Assembly (NCBI GenBank): GCA_904393835.1
Contig: CAJFNC010000017.1
Coordinates: 1-40,063, forward strand
Length of the DNA stretch: 40,063 bases
From: an uncultured Ruminococcus sp.
Lineage (GTDB): Bacteria > Bacillota > Clostridia > Oscillospirales > Acutalibacteraceae
Direction: 5' to 3'
Below, piece by piece: positions 22,833-30,309 of this stretch; the stretch's first letter is position 1, and every line of letters begins with the position of its first letter. A program made the translations under genes and the position numbers. The notes under the pieces were generated by a model, which was not told the origin of the DNA, did not search any database, and saw only the letters and a program-made list of their open reading frames with translations.

Positions 22833-24794
22833 TTACTTTTGCTTTACGCGGTCAAGGGGTCTTTTTAACAAAGCAAGCATAAGCATACTTACTACCGAGC
22901 CGATTGCCAATGCAAGCAGATAGAAAGGCCAATTGCCTACTACGGCAAATACGAAGATACCGCCGTGAGGAGCCATGAGAGTACATCCGAAGAACATTGA
23001 CAATCCGCCTGCTACTGCCGAACCTACAATACATGAGGGAATAACCTTGAGCGGAGAAGCAGCAGCGTAAGGGATAGCACCCTCTGTGATGAACGAAAGA
23101 CCCATGATGTAGTTAACAACACCGTTTTTGCGCTCTTCGGGAGTCCATCTGTTCTTGAAGAATGTTGTTGAAAGAGCAATCGCAATCGGAGGAACCATAC
23201 CGCCTATCATAACAGCGCCCATAATCATATAAGCTACATCAGGATTTGACATTTTAGCTGCATCTGTGAGCATCAATGTACCGAATGTATAAGCTGCCTT
23301 GTTGAACGGGCCGCCCATATCAACAGCCATCATACCTCCGAGGATACAACCGAGCGGAACAATGAGGTTGTTGTCATAAAGCCATACGAGTCCATTGTTA
23401 AGACCTGTGTTAATAAGTCCCATAATCGGGTTGACTGCACACATAATAACGGCAATCATACCTAAACCGACAAGCGGATAAATCAGTACCGGCTTGATGC
23501 CTTCAAGAGCCTGAGGAAGTTTGTCGCAGAGCTTTTCAAGTCCGAGTGTAAGGTAACCACCGACAAAACCTGCAAACAATGCGCCGAGGAAGCCTGACGG
23601 AACGTCACCGGCAGGTGCTGCAAATGTACATCCGAGAGTTGCCATACTGCCGCCTACAAAGCCGACAAGCATACCGGGACGGTCTGCAATTGACCTTGCA
23701 ATAAAGCCTGCAAGAATCGGAATCATAAAGTTGAATGCATAATTACCAATCGTCTTCATCCATGCTGCAAACGGAGTTACAGTACCAAAGTCCGTACCTG
23801 CCTCATGAGCGTTAACGCCCGCAGCAGTATCAATGAGGAATGCAAGAGCGATAAAGATACCGCCTGCTACTACGAACGGAAGCATATGAGATACACCGTT
23901 CATCATATGTTTATAAATTTGACGACCAAAGCCCTCTTTTTGACCTGAATCATCGGCAACCTTTTCATTGGCAGAAGCATGATAAATCGGAGCTTCTCCG
24001 TTGATTATCTTGTTGATGAGTTCTTCAGGCTTATTGATACCGTCGGAAACCTTTGTTGAGTAAACGGGTTTTCCGTCAAATCTGCCTGTTTCAACAGTCT
24101 TGTCGGCTGCAATAATAATGCCGTCGCACTCTGCAATTTCTTTGGATGTGAGTACGTTTTTTGCGCCGCCCGAACCGTTTGTTTCAACCTTTACCTTAAC
24201 GCCCATCTTCTCGCCTGCTTTTACGAGCGCTTCGGCAGCCATATAAGTATGGGCAATACCTGTAGGACAAGCTGTTACCGCAAGCACACGGTAGCTTCCG
24301 CTCTGTGCCGGTGCAGGCTTTGCAGCCTCTTCGGGGAATTTTTCAGTTTCTTTAGCGTCGATGATACTTAAAAATTCATCAGGTGTTTTTGCAGACTTTA
24401 ACTTTGCTGTAAAATCTTCATCCATCAAAAGCTGCATAAGTCTTGCAAGTACCTCAAGGTGAACATCACCGTCTGTGGTTGCTGCAATCATAAAAATAAG
24501 TTTACAGGGTTTGCCGTCGGCAGCACCGTAATCAACACCTTTTGGTACTGTGACAGCGGTAAGTGCGGGAGCCTTTACGGCTTCACTCTTTGCATGCGGA
24601 ATAGCAACCTCCATTCCTACAGCAGTTGTTCCCATTTCCTCACGCTTTAAAATGCCTTCCTTATAGGCTTTTGCGTCAATAAGATTACCGCATTTTTCGT
24701 GAAGCGAAACGAGCATTTCGATGGCGGCATTTTTGTCGGCAACGTCAACGCCGAGTGCTATACCGTCTTTTTTCAGCAAATCTGTAATGCGCAT
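22833..24794 (-). CDS. fruA: PTS fructose transporter, fused IIABC components
   Basis: 653 residues in order IIA-IIB-IIC. IIA (about 1-150) with phosphorylated His67 in VAIPHAKSEA. IIB (about 168-265) with Cys176 in LAVTACPTGIAHTYMAAEAL. IIC (about 290-650) is the membrane channel with about nine helices, beginning IYKHMMNGVSHMLPFVVAGG. It imports fructose as fructose 1-phosphate, the substrate of the FruK encoded just upstream. Between IIA and IIB is a Pro/Ala linker. 15 bases separate it from fruK. Confidence 0.96.
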   Translation of the reverse strand: MRITDLLKKDGIALGVDVADKNAAIEMLVSLHEKCGNLIDAKAYKEGILKREEMGTTAVGMEVAIPHAKSEAVKAPALTAVTVPKGVDYGAADGKPCKLIFMIAATTDGDVHLEVLARLMQLLMDEDFTAKLKSAKTPDEFLSIIDAKETEKFPEEAAKPAPAQSGSYRVLAVTACPTGIAHTYMAAEALVKAGEKMGVKVKVETNGSGGAKNVLTSKEIAECDGIIIAADKTVETGRFDGKPVYSTKVSDGINKPEELINKIINGEAPIYHASANEKVADDSGQKEGFGRQIYKHMMNGVSHMLPFVVAGGIFIALAFLIDTAAGVNAHEAGTDFGTVTPFAAWMKTIGNYAFNFMIPILAGFIARSIADRPGMLVGFVGGSMATLGCTFAAPAGDVPSGFLGALFAGFVGGYLTLGLEKLCDKLPQALEGIKPVLIYPLVGLGMIAVIMCAVNPIMGLINTGLNNGLVWLYDNNLIVPLGCILGGMMAVDMGGPFNKAAYTFGTLMLTDAAKMSNPDVAYMIMGAVMIGGMVPPIAIALSTTFFKNRWTPEERKNGVVNYIMGLSFITEGAIPYAAASPLKVIPSCIVGSAVAGGLSMFFGCTLMAPHGGIFVFAVVGNWPFYLLALAIGSVVSMLMLALLKRPLDRVKQK

Positions 24795-24809
24795 AATATT
24801 CTCTCCTTT

Positions 24810-25715
24810 TTAATTAAATTTTTGCATGAGTTCATTTATTTTTTCTTTTGTGGCAAGTCCGCTTAAAAATGCTGTTGCATTGCCGCAGGCACTGCCTAAT
24901 TTAAGAGCGTAAGGGTAGCTTTTTTCTTTTTCATAACCGGCGATAAATCCTGCTACCATGGAATCGCCCGAACCTACGGTATTAATTACTTTTCCCTTTA
25001 AAACACCTGCCTTGTGTTTTTCTCCGAATTCATCAATCAGCAAAGCGCCTTCATGTCCGAGGGAAACGAGTACGTTTATTGCGCCCATTTTCTGGAGCTC
25101 TTTGGCATAAAATTCAATTTGCTGTTCGGTTTTTACCTCAGTTTCAAATAATTCGGAAATTTCCTGTCGGTTCGGTTTTATAAGGAAAGGTTTGTATTTT
25201 AATGAGTTACGCAAAAGTTTTTTCGTGGCATCAACTACAATTCTGACCTTTTTCCCTTTGATTTTTTCAAGCATTCTCTCGTAAATATCATCCGGTACCG
25301 TATTTGGAACACTGCCCGCAATTACAAGCGTATCTCCGTCTTCAATACGGTTAAGTTTAGCAAAGAGTCTGTCGAGTTCGCTCGGTTCTATATTAGGTCC
25401 CTGGCAGTTAATTTCAGTTTCTTCGCCTGCTTTAATTTTGATATTGATTCTTGAAATACCGCTTTTGAGCTTTATAAAGTCAGTAATAATCTTGTCATTT
25501 CTGATTCCTTTTTCTATTGCTTCACCCGTAAAGCCCGCAACAAAACCAAGCGCTGTACTTTCGAGGTCGAGTTCGGCAAGCACGCAGGACACGTTAATTC
25601 CTTTGCCGCCGTAGTAATATTCCTCGCTTGTGGTTCTGTTAGTGATTCCCGTCACAAGGGAATCAAGTCTTACCACGTAGTCTATCGACGGGTTAAGCGT
25701 GACGGTATAAATCAT
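24810..25715 (-). CDS. fruK: 1-phosphofructokinase
   Basis: 301-residue PfkB-family kinase that converts fructose 1-phosphate to fructose 1,6-bisphosphate. N-terminal TVTLNPSIDYVVRLD is typical for FruK/LacC. The sugar-binding loop YYGGKGINVSCVLAELDL and the catalytic NTVGSGDSMVAGFIAGYEK (catalytic Asp in GSGD) are present. ATG 25715 overlaps the regulator's TGA as ATGA, with AAAGGAGG inside the end of the regulator gene. A longer in-frame start at 25787 would lie inside that gene and is rejected. Confidence 0.95.
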   Translation of the reverse strand: MIYTVTLNPSIDYVVRLDSLVTGITNRTTSEEYYYGGKGINVSCVLAELDLESTALGFVAGFTGEAIEKGIRNDKIITDFIKLKSGISRINIKIKAGEETEINCQGPNIEPSELDRLFAKLNRIEDGDTLVIAGSVPNTVPDDIYERMLEKIKGKKVRIVVDATKKLLRNSLKYKPFLIKPNRQEISELFETEVKTEQQIEFYAKELQKMGAINVLVSLGHEGALLIDEFGEKHKAGVLKGKVINTVGSGDSMVAGFIAGYEKEKSYPYALKLGSACGNATAFLSGLATKEKINELMQKFN

Positions 25716-26461
25716 TTTAGTACCTCCTTTATCACCGTGTATTCCGCATACGAATCGTCGGACAAAATATCGGTAATTATGCAGCATTTATCAATTTTTG
25801 CAAAGGACACCGGATACACCTTGCGGAATTTTGTGTGGTCGGCAAGCACAAAGGTTATATAGCTTTTTTCTATCGCTTTACCTTTTATAAGAGCTTCTTC
25901 AACATCGGGAGTTGTAAAACCCGCCTCTTTGTCAATTCCGTTAGCACCCATAAAAGCCTTTGTAAAATTATAGTTTGAAATGTTTTTTATTCCGTCGGCT
26001 CCTACAACAGCCTCGGTAAGAGGTTTGATTCTGCCGCCTATCATATAGGCGTTGAAACCTTTTTCAAGAAGCTTTTTTGCCTGAACTATTCCGTTTGTCA
26101 CATAAGTTGCTTTTTTGTTTGTCAGATGATCTATAAAGTGTGACGTTGTCGTTCCGGCGTCGATATATACAAAATCATTATCGTGAACGAGCTTTGCGGC
26201 ATAAGAAGCAATCGTGTCTTTTTCGCCGTGCATAACGTTTTTTCGCTTATTGATATTATCTTCAATTACACCTGCCGTTTGTTTAAGCGATGTTGCTCCG
26301 CCGAAAACCTTTTTAAGTTTTCCCATCTCATCCAAAGCGGTCAAATCGCGTCTTATGGTAGATTCGGAGGTATCAAGGAGTTGAGAAAGCTCGGCAACCG
26401 TAACTGCACTGCGTTCATTCAAAATATTTAAAATTGTTTGGTATCTTTCCTGAGTGAGCAT
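25712..26461 (-). CDS. fruR: DeoR family transcriptional regulator of the fructose operon
   Basis: 249-residue DeoR-type regulator. N-terminal helix-turn-helix (about 1-57) with TVAELSQLLDTSESTIRRDLTALDEMGKL and the DeoR hallmark FGGA. The C-terminal sugar-phosphate-sensing domain contains YIDAGTTTSHFIDHL and VGADGIKN; it probably binds fructose 1-phosphate. First gene of the operon and presumably autoregulated. RBS AGAGGTG before the ATG. Confidence 0.92.
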   Translation of the reverse strand: MLTQERYQTILNILNERSAVTVAELSQLLDTSESTIRRDLTALDEMGKLKKVFGGATSLKQTAGVIEDNINKRKNVMHGEKDTIASYAAKLVHDNDFVYIDAGTTTSHFIDHLTNKKATYVTNGIVQAKKLLEKGFNAYMIGGRIKPLTEAVVGADGIKNISNYNFTKAFMGANGIDKEAGFTTPDVEEALIKGKAIEKSYITFVLADHTKFRKVYPVSFAKIDKCCIITDILSDDSYAEYTVIKEVLK

Positions 26462-26482
26462 TTTCGTTCACCTCTTGCTTTG

Positions 26483-26510
26483 ATTATATCATAAAATTCT
26501 TCAAAGTCAA
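26483..26510 (-). promoter_or_regulatory. Promoter of the fructose operon with upstream direct repeats
   Basis: Minus strand TTGACT (26510-26505), 16-base spacer, TATAAT (26488-26483). Just upstream (about 26517-26533) the sequence TTGATT occurs twice, 10 bases apart. This fits binding by a DeoR-type regulator, but operator identity is inference. Confidence 0.6.
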
Positions 26511-26694
26511 GCATTTTCAATCAATTTTAATCAAAAAAATTTTAAAATCGCTCATTTTCTGTCATTTACTATATGATTTTATCGTAAATTTTATTAACAT
26601 TAGTTATTGTTTTTATACCTTTTGTAACCGGCAAACTCAAATTCAGTCATATAAAAAGCTACTTTTTATTATATGTAAAACGCGCTGTTTTATG

Positions 26695-26723
26695 TTGACG
26701 AAAATTTTTTGTTATTATAAAAT
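26695..26723 (+). promoter_or_regulatory. Promoter of tcdA
   Basis: TTGACG, 17-base spacer, TAAAAT, 47 bases before the ATG. The rest of the gap 26462-26769 is AT-rich with no other gene. Confidence 0.65.
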
Positions 26724-26769
26724 TGTTATTGTCAAAAACATATTAAAATATGAATACGGGAATGATTTT

Positions 26770-27471
26770 ATGGACAAACGGTTTGTAAGAACTTCGCTGA
26801 TTATCGGCGAAGAAAACATCGAAAAGCTCGGCAAAGCTACGGTTGCCGTTTTCGGCGTCGGCGGTGTCGGAGGATATGTATGCGAGGCGCTTGCAAGAAG
26901 CGGCGTCGGAAATATTATTTTGTGCGACGGTGATACTGTTGATATAACAAATATAAACAGGCAGATTATTGCGCTTGAATCAACCGTAGGCAAACCGAAA
27001 GCCGAAGTTATGAAAAGAAGAATTGCAGATATAAACCCTGACGCCTATGTTAAGGTTTACAACACCTTTTTTAATACCGATACGGCAGAAAATTTTGATT
27101 TTTCAAGCGTTGACTACATTGCCGACGCGGTTGACGACATAAAAGCAAAACTTAAACTTGCCGAAATTGCTCAAAATCTCAATATTCCGATTATCTCTGC
27201 CATGGGGGCAGGCAATAAAATTGATCCGACAGCATTTGAGGTCAGCGATATTTATAAAACCAGCGTTTGTCCGCTTGCACGCATAATGAGGCGTGAACTT
27301 AAAAAAATAGGAATAAAAAAGCTCAAAGTGGTTTATTCAAAGGAAACTCCTAAAAATCCCCCCTACCGCCTTGAAAATGAAAAAACTGTGGGCAGTTTAG
27401 CCTGCGTTGTACCGGTGATGGGACTGATTATGGCAAGTGAGATAATCAAGGATATATGCGATTTAAGTTAA
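26770..27471 (+). CDS. tcdA: tRNA threonylcarbamoyladenosine dehydratase
   Basis: 233-residue ThiF/E1-like ATP-dependent enzyme that cyclises t6A to ct6A in tRNA. Adenylation loop VAVFGVGGVGGYVCEALARSGVG, then DGDTVDITNINRQ and the family CPLARIMRRELKK segment. Length matches TcdA (about 230-270), not the shorter ThiF. Start ATG 26770 (MDKRFVRTSLIIGEEN) is where family similarity begins; longer frames run into the promoter. The RBS is weak (GGGAA). Single gene. Confidence 0.9.
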   Translation: MDKRFVRTSLIIGEENIEKLGKATVAVFGVGGVGGYVCEALARSGVGNIILCDGDTVDITNINRQIIALESTVGKPKAEVMKRRIADINPDAYVKVYNTFFNTDTAENFDFSSVDYIADAVDDIKAKLKLAEIAQNLNIPIISAMGAGNKIDPTAFEVSDIYKTSVCPLARIMRRELKKIGIKKLKVVYSKETPKNPPYRLENEKTVGSLACVVPVMGLIMASEIIKDICDLS

Positions 27472-27480
27472 ACGACCGAC

Positions 27481-27519
27481 AAAACGGCGCAGAACCTATT
27501 TTTTGTTCTGCGCCGTTTT
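27481..27519 (+). terminator. Intrinsic terminator of tcdA
   Basis: Fifteen-base-pair stem AAAACGGCGCAGAAC / GTTCTGCGCCGTTTT with a 9-base loop, followed by CTTT. 10 bases after the stop. Confidence 0.88.
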
Positions 27520-27550
27520 CTTTACCTGTTAAATACAAAAGGAATTTTAT

Positions 27551-27668
27551 AAAACAAAAAGGACCGTCTCCCGACGGCCCTTTTTGTGATTGTGTGTTTT
27601 ATGAAAATGAATGTTTCAAATATTGAAGCATTGCATTTATCCGTATTTACGAGCAGGAATAACCTACT
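27551..27668 (-). ncRNA. Candidate small RNA with own promoter and terminator
   Basis: A minus-strand promoter (27703-27675) lies about 115 bases from a terminator stem at 27585-27556 (GACGG/CCGTC-type arms with A/T flanks, one mismatch, TCCC loop). Between them is no convincing reading frame. An internal stem-loop AATGCTTCAA / TTGAAACATT with one mismatch lies near 27610-27632. No match to 6S, SRP, tmRNA or RNase P was recognised. The gap 27472-28048 has no protein gene, so this transcript would explain the extra terminator in it. Confidence 0.5.
27556..27585 (-). terminator. Terminator of the candidate small RNA
   Basis: AAAAAGGACCGTC / GACGGCCCTTTTT stem (one mismatched pair), 4-base loop. 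Nearly symmetrical so it could work in both directions; tcdA already has its own terminator. Confidence 0.7.
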
Positions 27669-27674
27669 TGTTAT

Positions 27675-27703
27675 ATTATACTACGAGAATTACAAAAATT
27701 CAA
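27675..27703 (-). promoter_or_regulatory. Promoter of the candidate small RNA
   Basis: TTGAAT (27703-27698), 17-base spacer, perfect TATAAT (27680-27675) on the minus strand, with no protein gene downstream. Confidence 0.65.
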
Positions 27704-27948
27704 GTTAAATTTATATTCTTTGTCTTTTTTAAACATACGATATGATGTTTTGCATAGTTTTTAACATAAATTTTTATGCAACATTTTTAAAACTAATGTA
27801 TTTTGTGCCTTTTAATATTCACTTCTAAAAAAATCAGTTGACAAATATAACAAAAAATTTTTAAAAGCGTCAAATTCCGTTTACTGTACTGAAAATTGGA
27901 CTTTGCTCGTATTATATTTATATTTTCGAACATTTGTTCTAATTTTTC

Positions 27949-27977
27949 TTGAAATTATTTCACAAATCAAATATAAT
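27949..27977 (+). promoter_or_regulatory. Promoter of the small-protein/mini-sigma pair
   Basis: TTGAAA, 17-base spacer, perfect TATAAT; start of transcription predicted near 27984. Confidence 0.7.
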
Positions 27978-27983
27978 TAAATT

Positions 27984-28019
27984 GTGGCATAAAGGCCACA
28001 GCGATAAGCCCCGATCGCT
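27984..28019 (+). other. Two stem-loops in the 5' leader
   Basis: GTGGC / GCCAC with an ATAAAG loop, directly followed by AGCGAT / ATCGCT with an 8-base loop. They start at the predicted first base of the mRNA and end about 30 bases before the start codon. No known riboswitch class recognised; may stabilise the 5' end. Confidence 0.5.
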
Positions 28020-28048
28020 TGAACGAAATATGAACGGAGGATTATGAT

Positions 28049-28258
28049 ATGCTGAACTATTGTGAATGGTCAAAAGAATACAGTCAAACGGCTGAAGAAA
28101 TAGAACAGGTAATAAACAAACTCAAAGCCCAAAAGCGAGGTGCGCCACTGTCGGAAAAAAAGGAGATTGACGCAAAACTCAGCAAATATCGCTCTTACTA
28201 TAACGAATGTGTTGAAACAGCTAACATACTTATGAACAGATACAGAGGTGTTGCCTGA
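28049..28258 (+). CDS. Small coiled-coil-like protein, partner of mini sigma protein
   Basis: 69 residues, highly charged and mainly helical: YSQTAEEIEQVINKLKAQK then SEKKEIDAKLSKYRSYYNECVETANILMNRY. No known domain. Very likely real: it has its own promoter, an RBS CGGAGG and a one-base overlap (TGATG) with the next gene. I recall similar small helical proteins next to short sigma-like proteins in gut Clostridia; function unknown. Confidence 0.8.
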   Translation: MLNYCEWSKEYSQTAEEIEQVINKLKAQKRGAPLSEKKEIDAKLSKYRSYYNECVETANILMNRYRGVA

Positions 28259-28563
28259 TGAGAACAAAGATAATCCATTTTGGTGAAAAAGTTGATAACA
28301 AAGCAATGTTTGATATGTATTTGTTCAACGGCAAGACAAACGACGAAAGCAGAAAGAATATGAAATCATTTGTTTTAAAGGCAATTGATAATGAACTTAC
28401 GCCAATGCAGAGGACGTGTATTGTGGAACACTACCTTAACGGCAAAAAGCAGAAAGACATTGCCTTTGAGCTGAATCTGAACTGCTCAACAGTGTGCAGA
28501 CACATTAACGCGGCAAAGAAAAAGCTGCGGCATATTGCGATGTACTATACAAATGTTTCTTAA
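28258..28563 (+). CDS. Mini sigma-70 region-4-like DNA-binding protein
   Basis: 101 residues. The C-terminal half is a sigma region 4-type helix-turn-helix: LTPMQRTCIVEHYLNGKKQKDIAFELNLNCSTVCRHINAAKKKLRHI. No region 2, so it cannot act as a full sigma factor alone. Similar short proteins occur in prophages and integrative elements as regulators, but here no phage or conjugation gene is nearby. Cotranscribed with the 69-residue protein and followed at once by a terminator. Target unknown. Confidence 0.8.
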   Translation: MRTKIIHFGEKVDNKAMFDMYLFNGKTNDESRKNMKSFVLKAIDNELTPMQRTCIVEHYLNGKKQKDIAFELNLNCSTVCRHINAAKKKLRHIAMYYTNVS

Positions 28564-28566
28564 CAA

Positions 28567-28595
28567 AAAACGCAGGCGCAAATCGTCTGCGTTTT
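28567..28595. terminator. Intrinsic terminator after the mini sigma gene
   Basis: AAAACGCAGGCG / CGTCTGCGTTTT (one G-T pair), 5-base loop, 4 bases after the stop. It can also serve the convergent beta-helix gene. Confidence 0.85.
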
Positions 28596-28610
28596 ATCTT
28601 TTATACTTTA

Positions 28611-29282
28611 TTATATCTTTTCGGCAACTTCGCCGAGACGTTTGTAAATGCTGTTTTCTTCAACATATCCCCTAACAAACGAAAGCGGATAAATACTTGT
28701 ATTTCTGCCTATTACCGAACCCGGGTTTAAAACGCTGTTGCAGCCTACTTCTACATGGTCGCCGAGCATCGCTCCGAATTTTTTAACGTTTGTGTCAAAC
28801 TTTTCGCCCTCAAAAAGCACCGTCACAAGACTTTTATCGCTCTTTAGATTGGACGTAATGGTACCTGCGCCTGTGTGCGCCTTATAACCGAGGATACTGT
28901 CGCCGATATAGTTGTAATGAGGAACCTGAACGCCGTCAAAAAGAATAGAATTTTTCAGCTCTGTCGAGTTGCCCACAACTGCGCCTTTTCCGACAATTGC
29001 GTTGCCTCTGATAAACGCGCAATGACGAACTTCGGCGTCCTCACAAATGATAAGCGGACCGCCGAGATATGCTGAATCATAAATCTTCGCGCTTTTGGCA
29101 ACCCAGATATTTTCTCCCCTCTGCTCATAAATTTCGGGATCAAGCGTTTTGCCCAGCTCAATTATAAAATCTCCGATTCGGCTAAGAGCCTCCCAAGGAT
29201 ATTCAATTCCTTCAAGCAGCTGAGCTGCAATAGTTTTGCTGTAATCAAACAAATTTTTCGCAAGTAATTTTTCTTCTGACAA
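28611..29282 (-). CDS. Left-handed beta-helix (hexapeptide repeat) protein, nucleotidyltransferase/acetyltransferase-like
   Basis: 223 residues. After a ~60-residue helical start come imperfect hexapeptide repeats (IWVAKSAKIYDSAYLGGPLIICEDAEVRHCAFIRGNAIVGKGAVVG..) forming a left-handed beta-helix like the C-terminal domain of GlmU. The nucleotidyltransferase domain of GlmU is missing, so any activity would be acyl transfer or scaffold-like. Clostridial homologues are often labelled UDP-N-acetylglucosamine pyrophosphorylase-related, which overstates the evidence. Start TTG 29282 with GAGGT nine bases before it. Confidence 0.8.
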   Translation of the reverse strand: MSEEKLLAKNLFDYSKTIAAQLLEGIEYPWEALSRIGDFIIELGKTLDPEIYEQRGENIWVAKSAKIYDSAYLGGPLIICEDAEVRHCAFIRGNAIVGKGAVVGNSTELKNSILFDGVQVPHYNYIGDSILGYKAHTGAGTITSNLKSDKSLVTVLFEGEKFDTNVKKFGAMLGDHVEVGCNSVLNPGSVIGRNTSIYPLSFVRGYVEENSIYKRLGEVAEKI

Positions 29283-29304
29283 CTTAATTTACCTCGTTTC
29301 TTTT

Positions 29305-29433
29305 TTCAAAGCTTTGCTTCTATCAAAGCCGGCAGCGCATTTCGCTGCAAATTCAGTGGGGATTGTGTCCCGCCGCTGAATTTTGATACAGGGCTCTGCC
29401 TATAAAGTCGGTGGAAATTATACTGTTTGTTAT
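29305..29433 (+). repeat. ~125-bp stem-loop repeat, copy 5
   Basis: Full set of blocks: TTCAAAGCTTTGCTTCTATC, GCAGCGCATTTCGCTGC hairpin, AAATTCAG paired with CTGAATTT, GCCTATAAAGTC hairpin, CTGTTTGTTATA. Its end supplies the TAA stop (29430-29432) of the 75-residue protein gene. Confidence 0.88.
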
Positions 29434-29657
29434 ACCTCTACAAAAAAAAGCCAATAACCGTTAGCATCCTTGCCCGCTACAAATTCCACACCGCCGCTGA
29501 TGTACTTTGAAAATACATATGTTTTACCGTTGACTGGATATATAACCGACGCGCAACCGCCGGCATGCTTCCATTTTTCAGAAAACACGTTTATTCCCTT
29601 GATAACAAAAACTTCCTTTGAAGTTCTGCCGACATATCTGTAATTTTTAATCATCAT
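29430..29657 (-). CDS. Hypothetical 75-residue protein
   Basis: 75 residues, predicted beta-rich and basic: MMIKNYRYVGRTSKEVFVIKGINVFSEKW..YVFSKYISGGVEFVAGKDANGYWLFFVEV. No family recognised. It overlaps the end of the PAP2 gene by 11 bases, suggesting translational coupling. The stop codon lies in repeat copy 5 (GTA TAA, the same junction as in threonine ammonia-lyase). Confidence 0.6.
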   Translation of the reverse strand: MMIKNYRYVGRTSKEVFVIKGINVFSEKWKHAGGCASVIYPVNGKTYVFSKYISGGVEFVAGKDANGYWLFFVEV

Positions 29658-30234
29658 TTTTCGCCTTCTTATATTTTAAGTCTCCGCCGAGTTTTTTGTC
29701 CCATGAAAATTTTCTGAATACAAAGACGGTAACGCAGGCGCAAATTATTCCCAACAAAATTCCGCAAAAAACATCCGTAGGATAATGAACAAAGTTGTAC
29801 AAACGGGAAAATGCAATGAGCGCTGCCAGAACAAACGCAGATATTCCCAACCGTTTGTTGTTTAAGAAAATCACAAGAGCCGCAGCAAAAGACGAACAAC
29901 TGTGTCCCGAAGGAAAACTGTAACTTGACGGCTTTTTTATTATCATTGGGTATATGTTGTTATGGACAAACGGTCGATGTCGGCACACGATATTTTTTAT
30001 GCCGAGTTCGCCTATTAAAAACCCCAAGGTAACAGCACAAAACACCATTACTCCCATAGGTCGTGTTTTTCTGTAACACATCATTATCAAAGACATAATC
30101 AGCCAAATGCCGCCCGCCTCACCTATATATGAGAAAAACGCCATAACATAATCAAAAAAATCACAGCGCATTGTTTGCTGAATAAAATCAAGAATTGATG
30201 TGTCTATGGATTGTATTAATTCAAAAAAGCCCAA
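29647..30234 (-). CDS. PAP2 family phosphatase (undecaprenyl-diphosphatase-like)
   Basis: 195-residue membrane phosphatase with five or six helices and the three PAP2 motifs: K80-x6-R87-P88 (KNIVCRHRP), PSGH (108-111) and SR-x5-H-x3-D (143-154). Likely recycles undecaprenyl pyrophosphate or another lipid phosphate at the membrane outer face. Start TTG 30234 with AAGGAG eight bases upstream. Downstream of hflX by 75 bases. Confidence 0.88.
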   Translation of the reverse strand: MGFFELIQSIDTSILDFIQQTMRCDFFDYVMAFFSYIGEAGGIWLIMSLIMMCYRKTRPMGVMVFCAVTLGFLIGELGIKNIVCRHRPFVHNNIYPMIIKKPSSYSFPSGHSCSSFAAALVIFLNNKRLGISAFVLAALIAFSRLYNFVHYPTDVFCGILLGIICACVTVFVFRKFSWDKKLGGDLKYKKAKNDD

Positions 30235-30309
30235 CGATTAACTCCTTTTCTGATAATATTATATCAAATGAAAGCCGTATTTTCAATATTCCGTTAGATA
30301 TTATTCTGC

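Noticed and set aside
27984..28019. Leader stem-loops as a known riboswitch
   Set aside because: Two small simple hairpins without the conserved core bases of any class I know.
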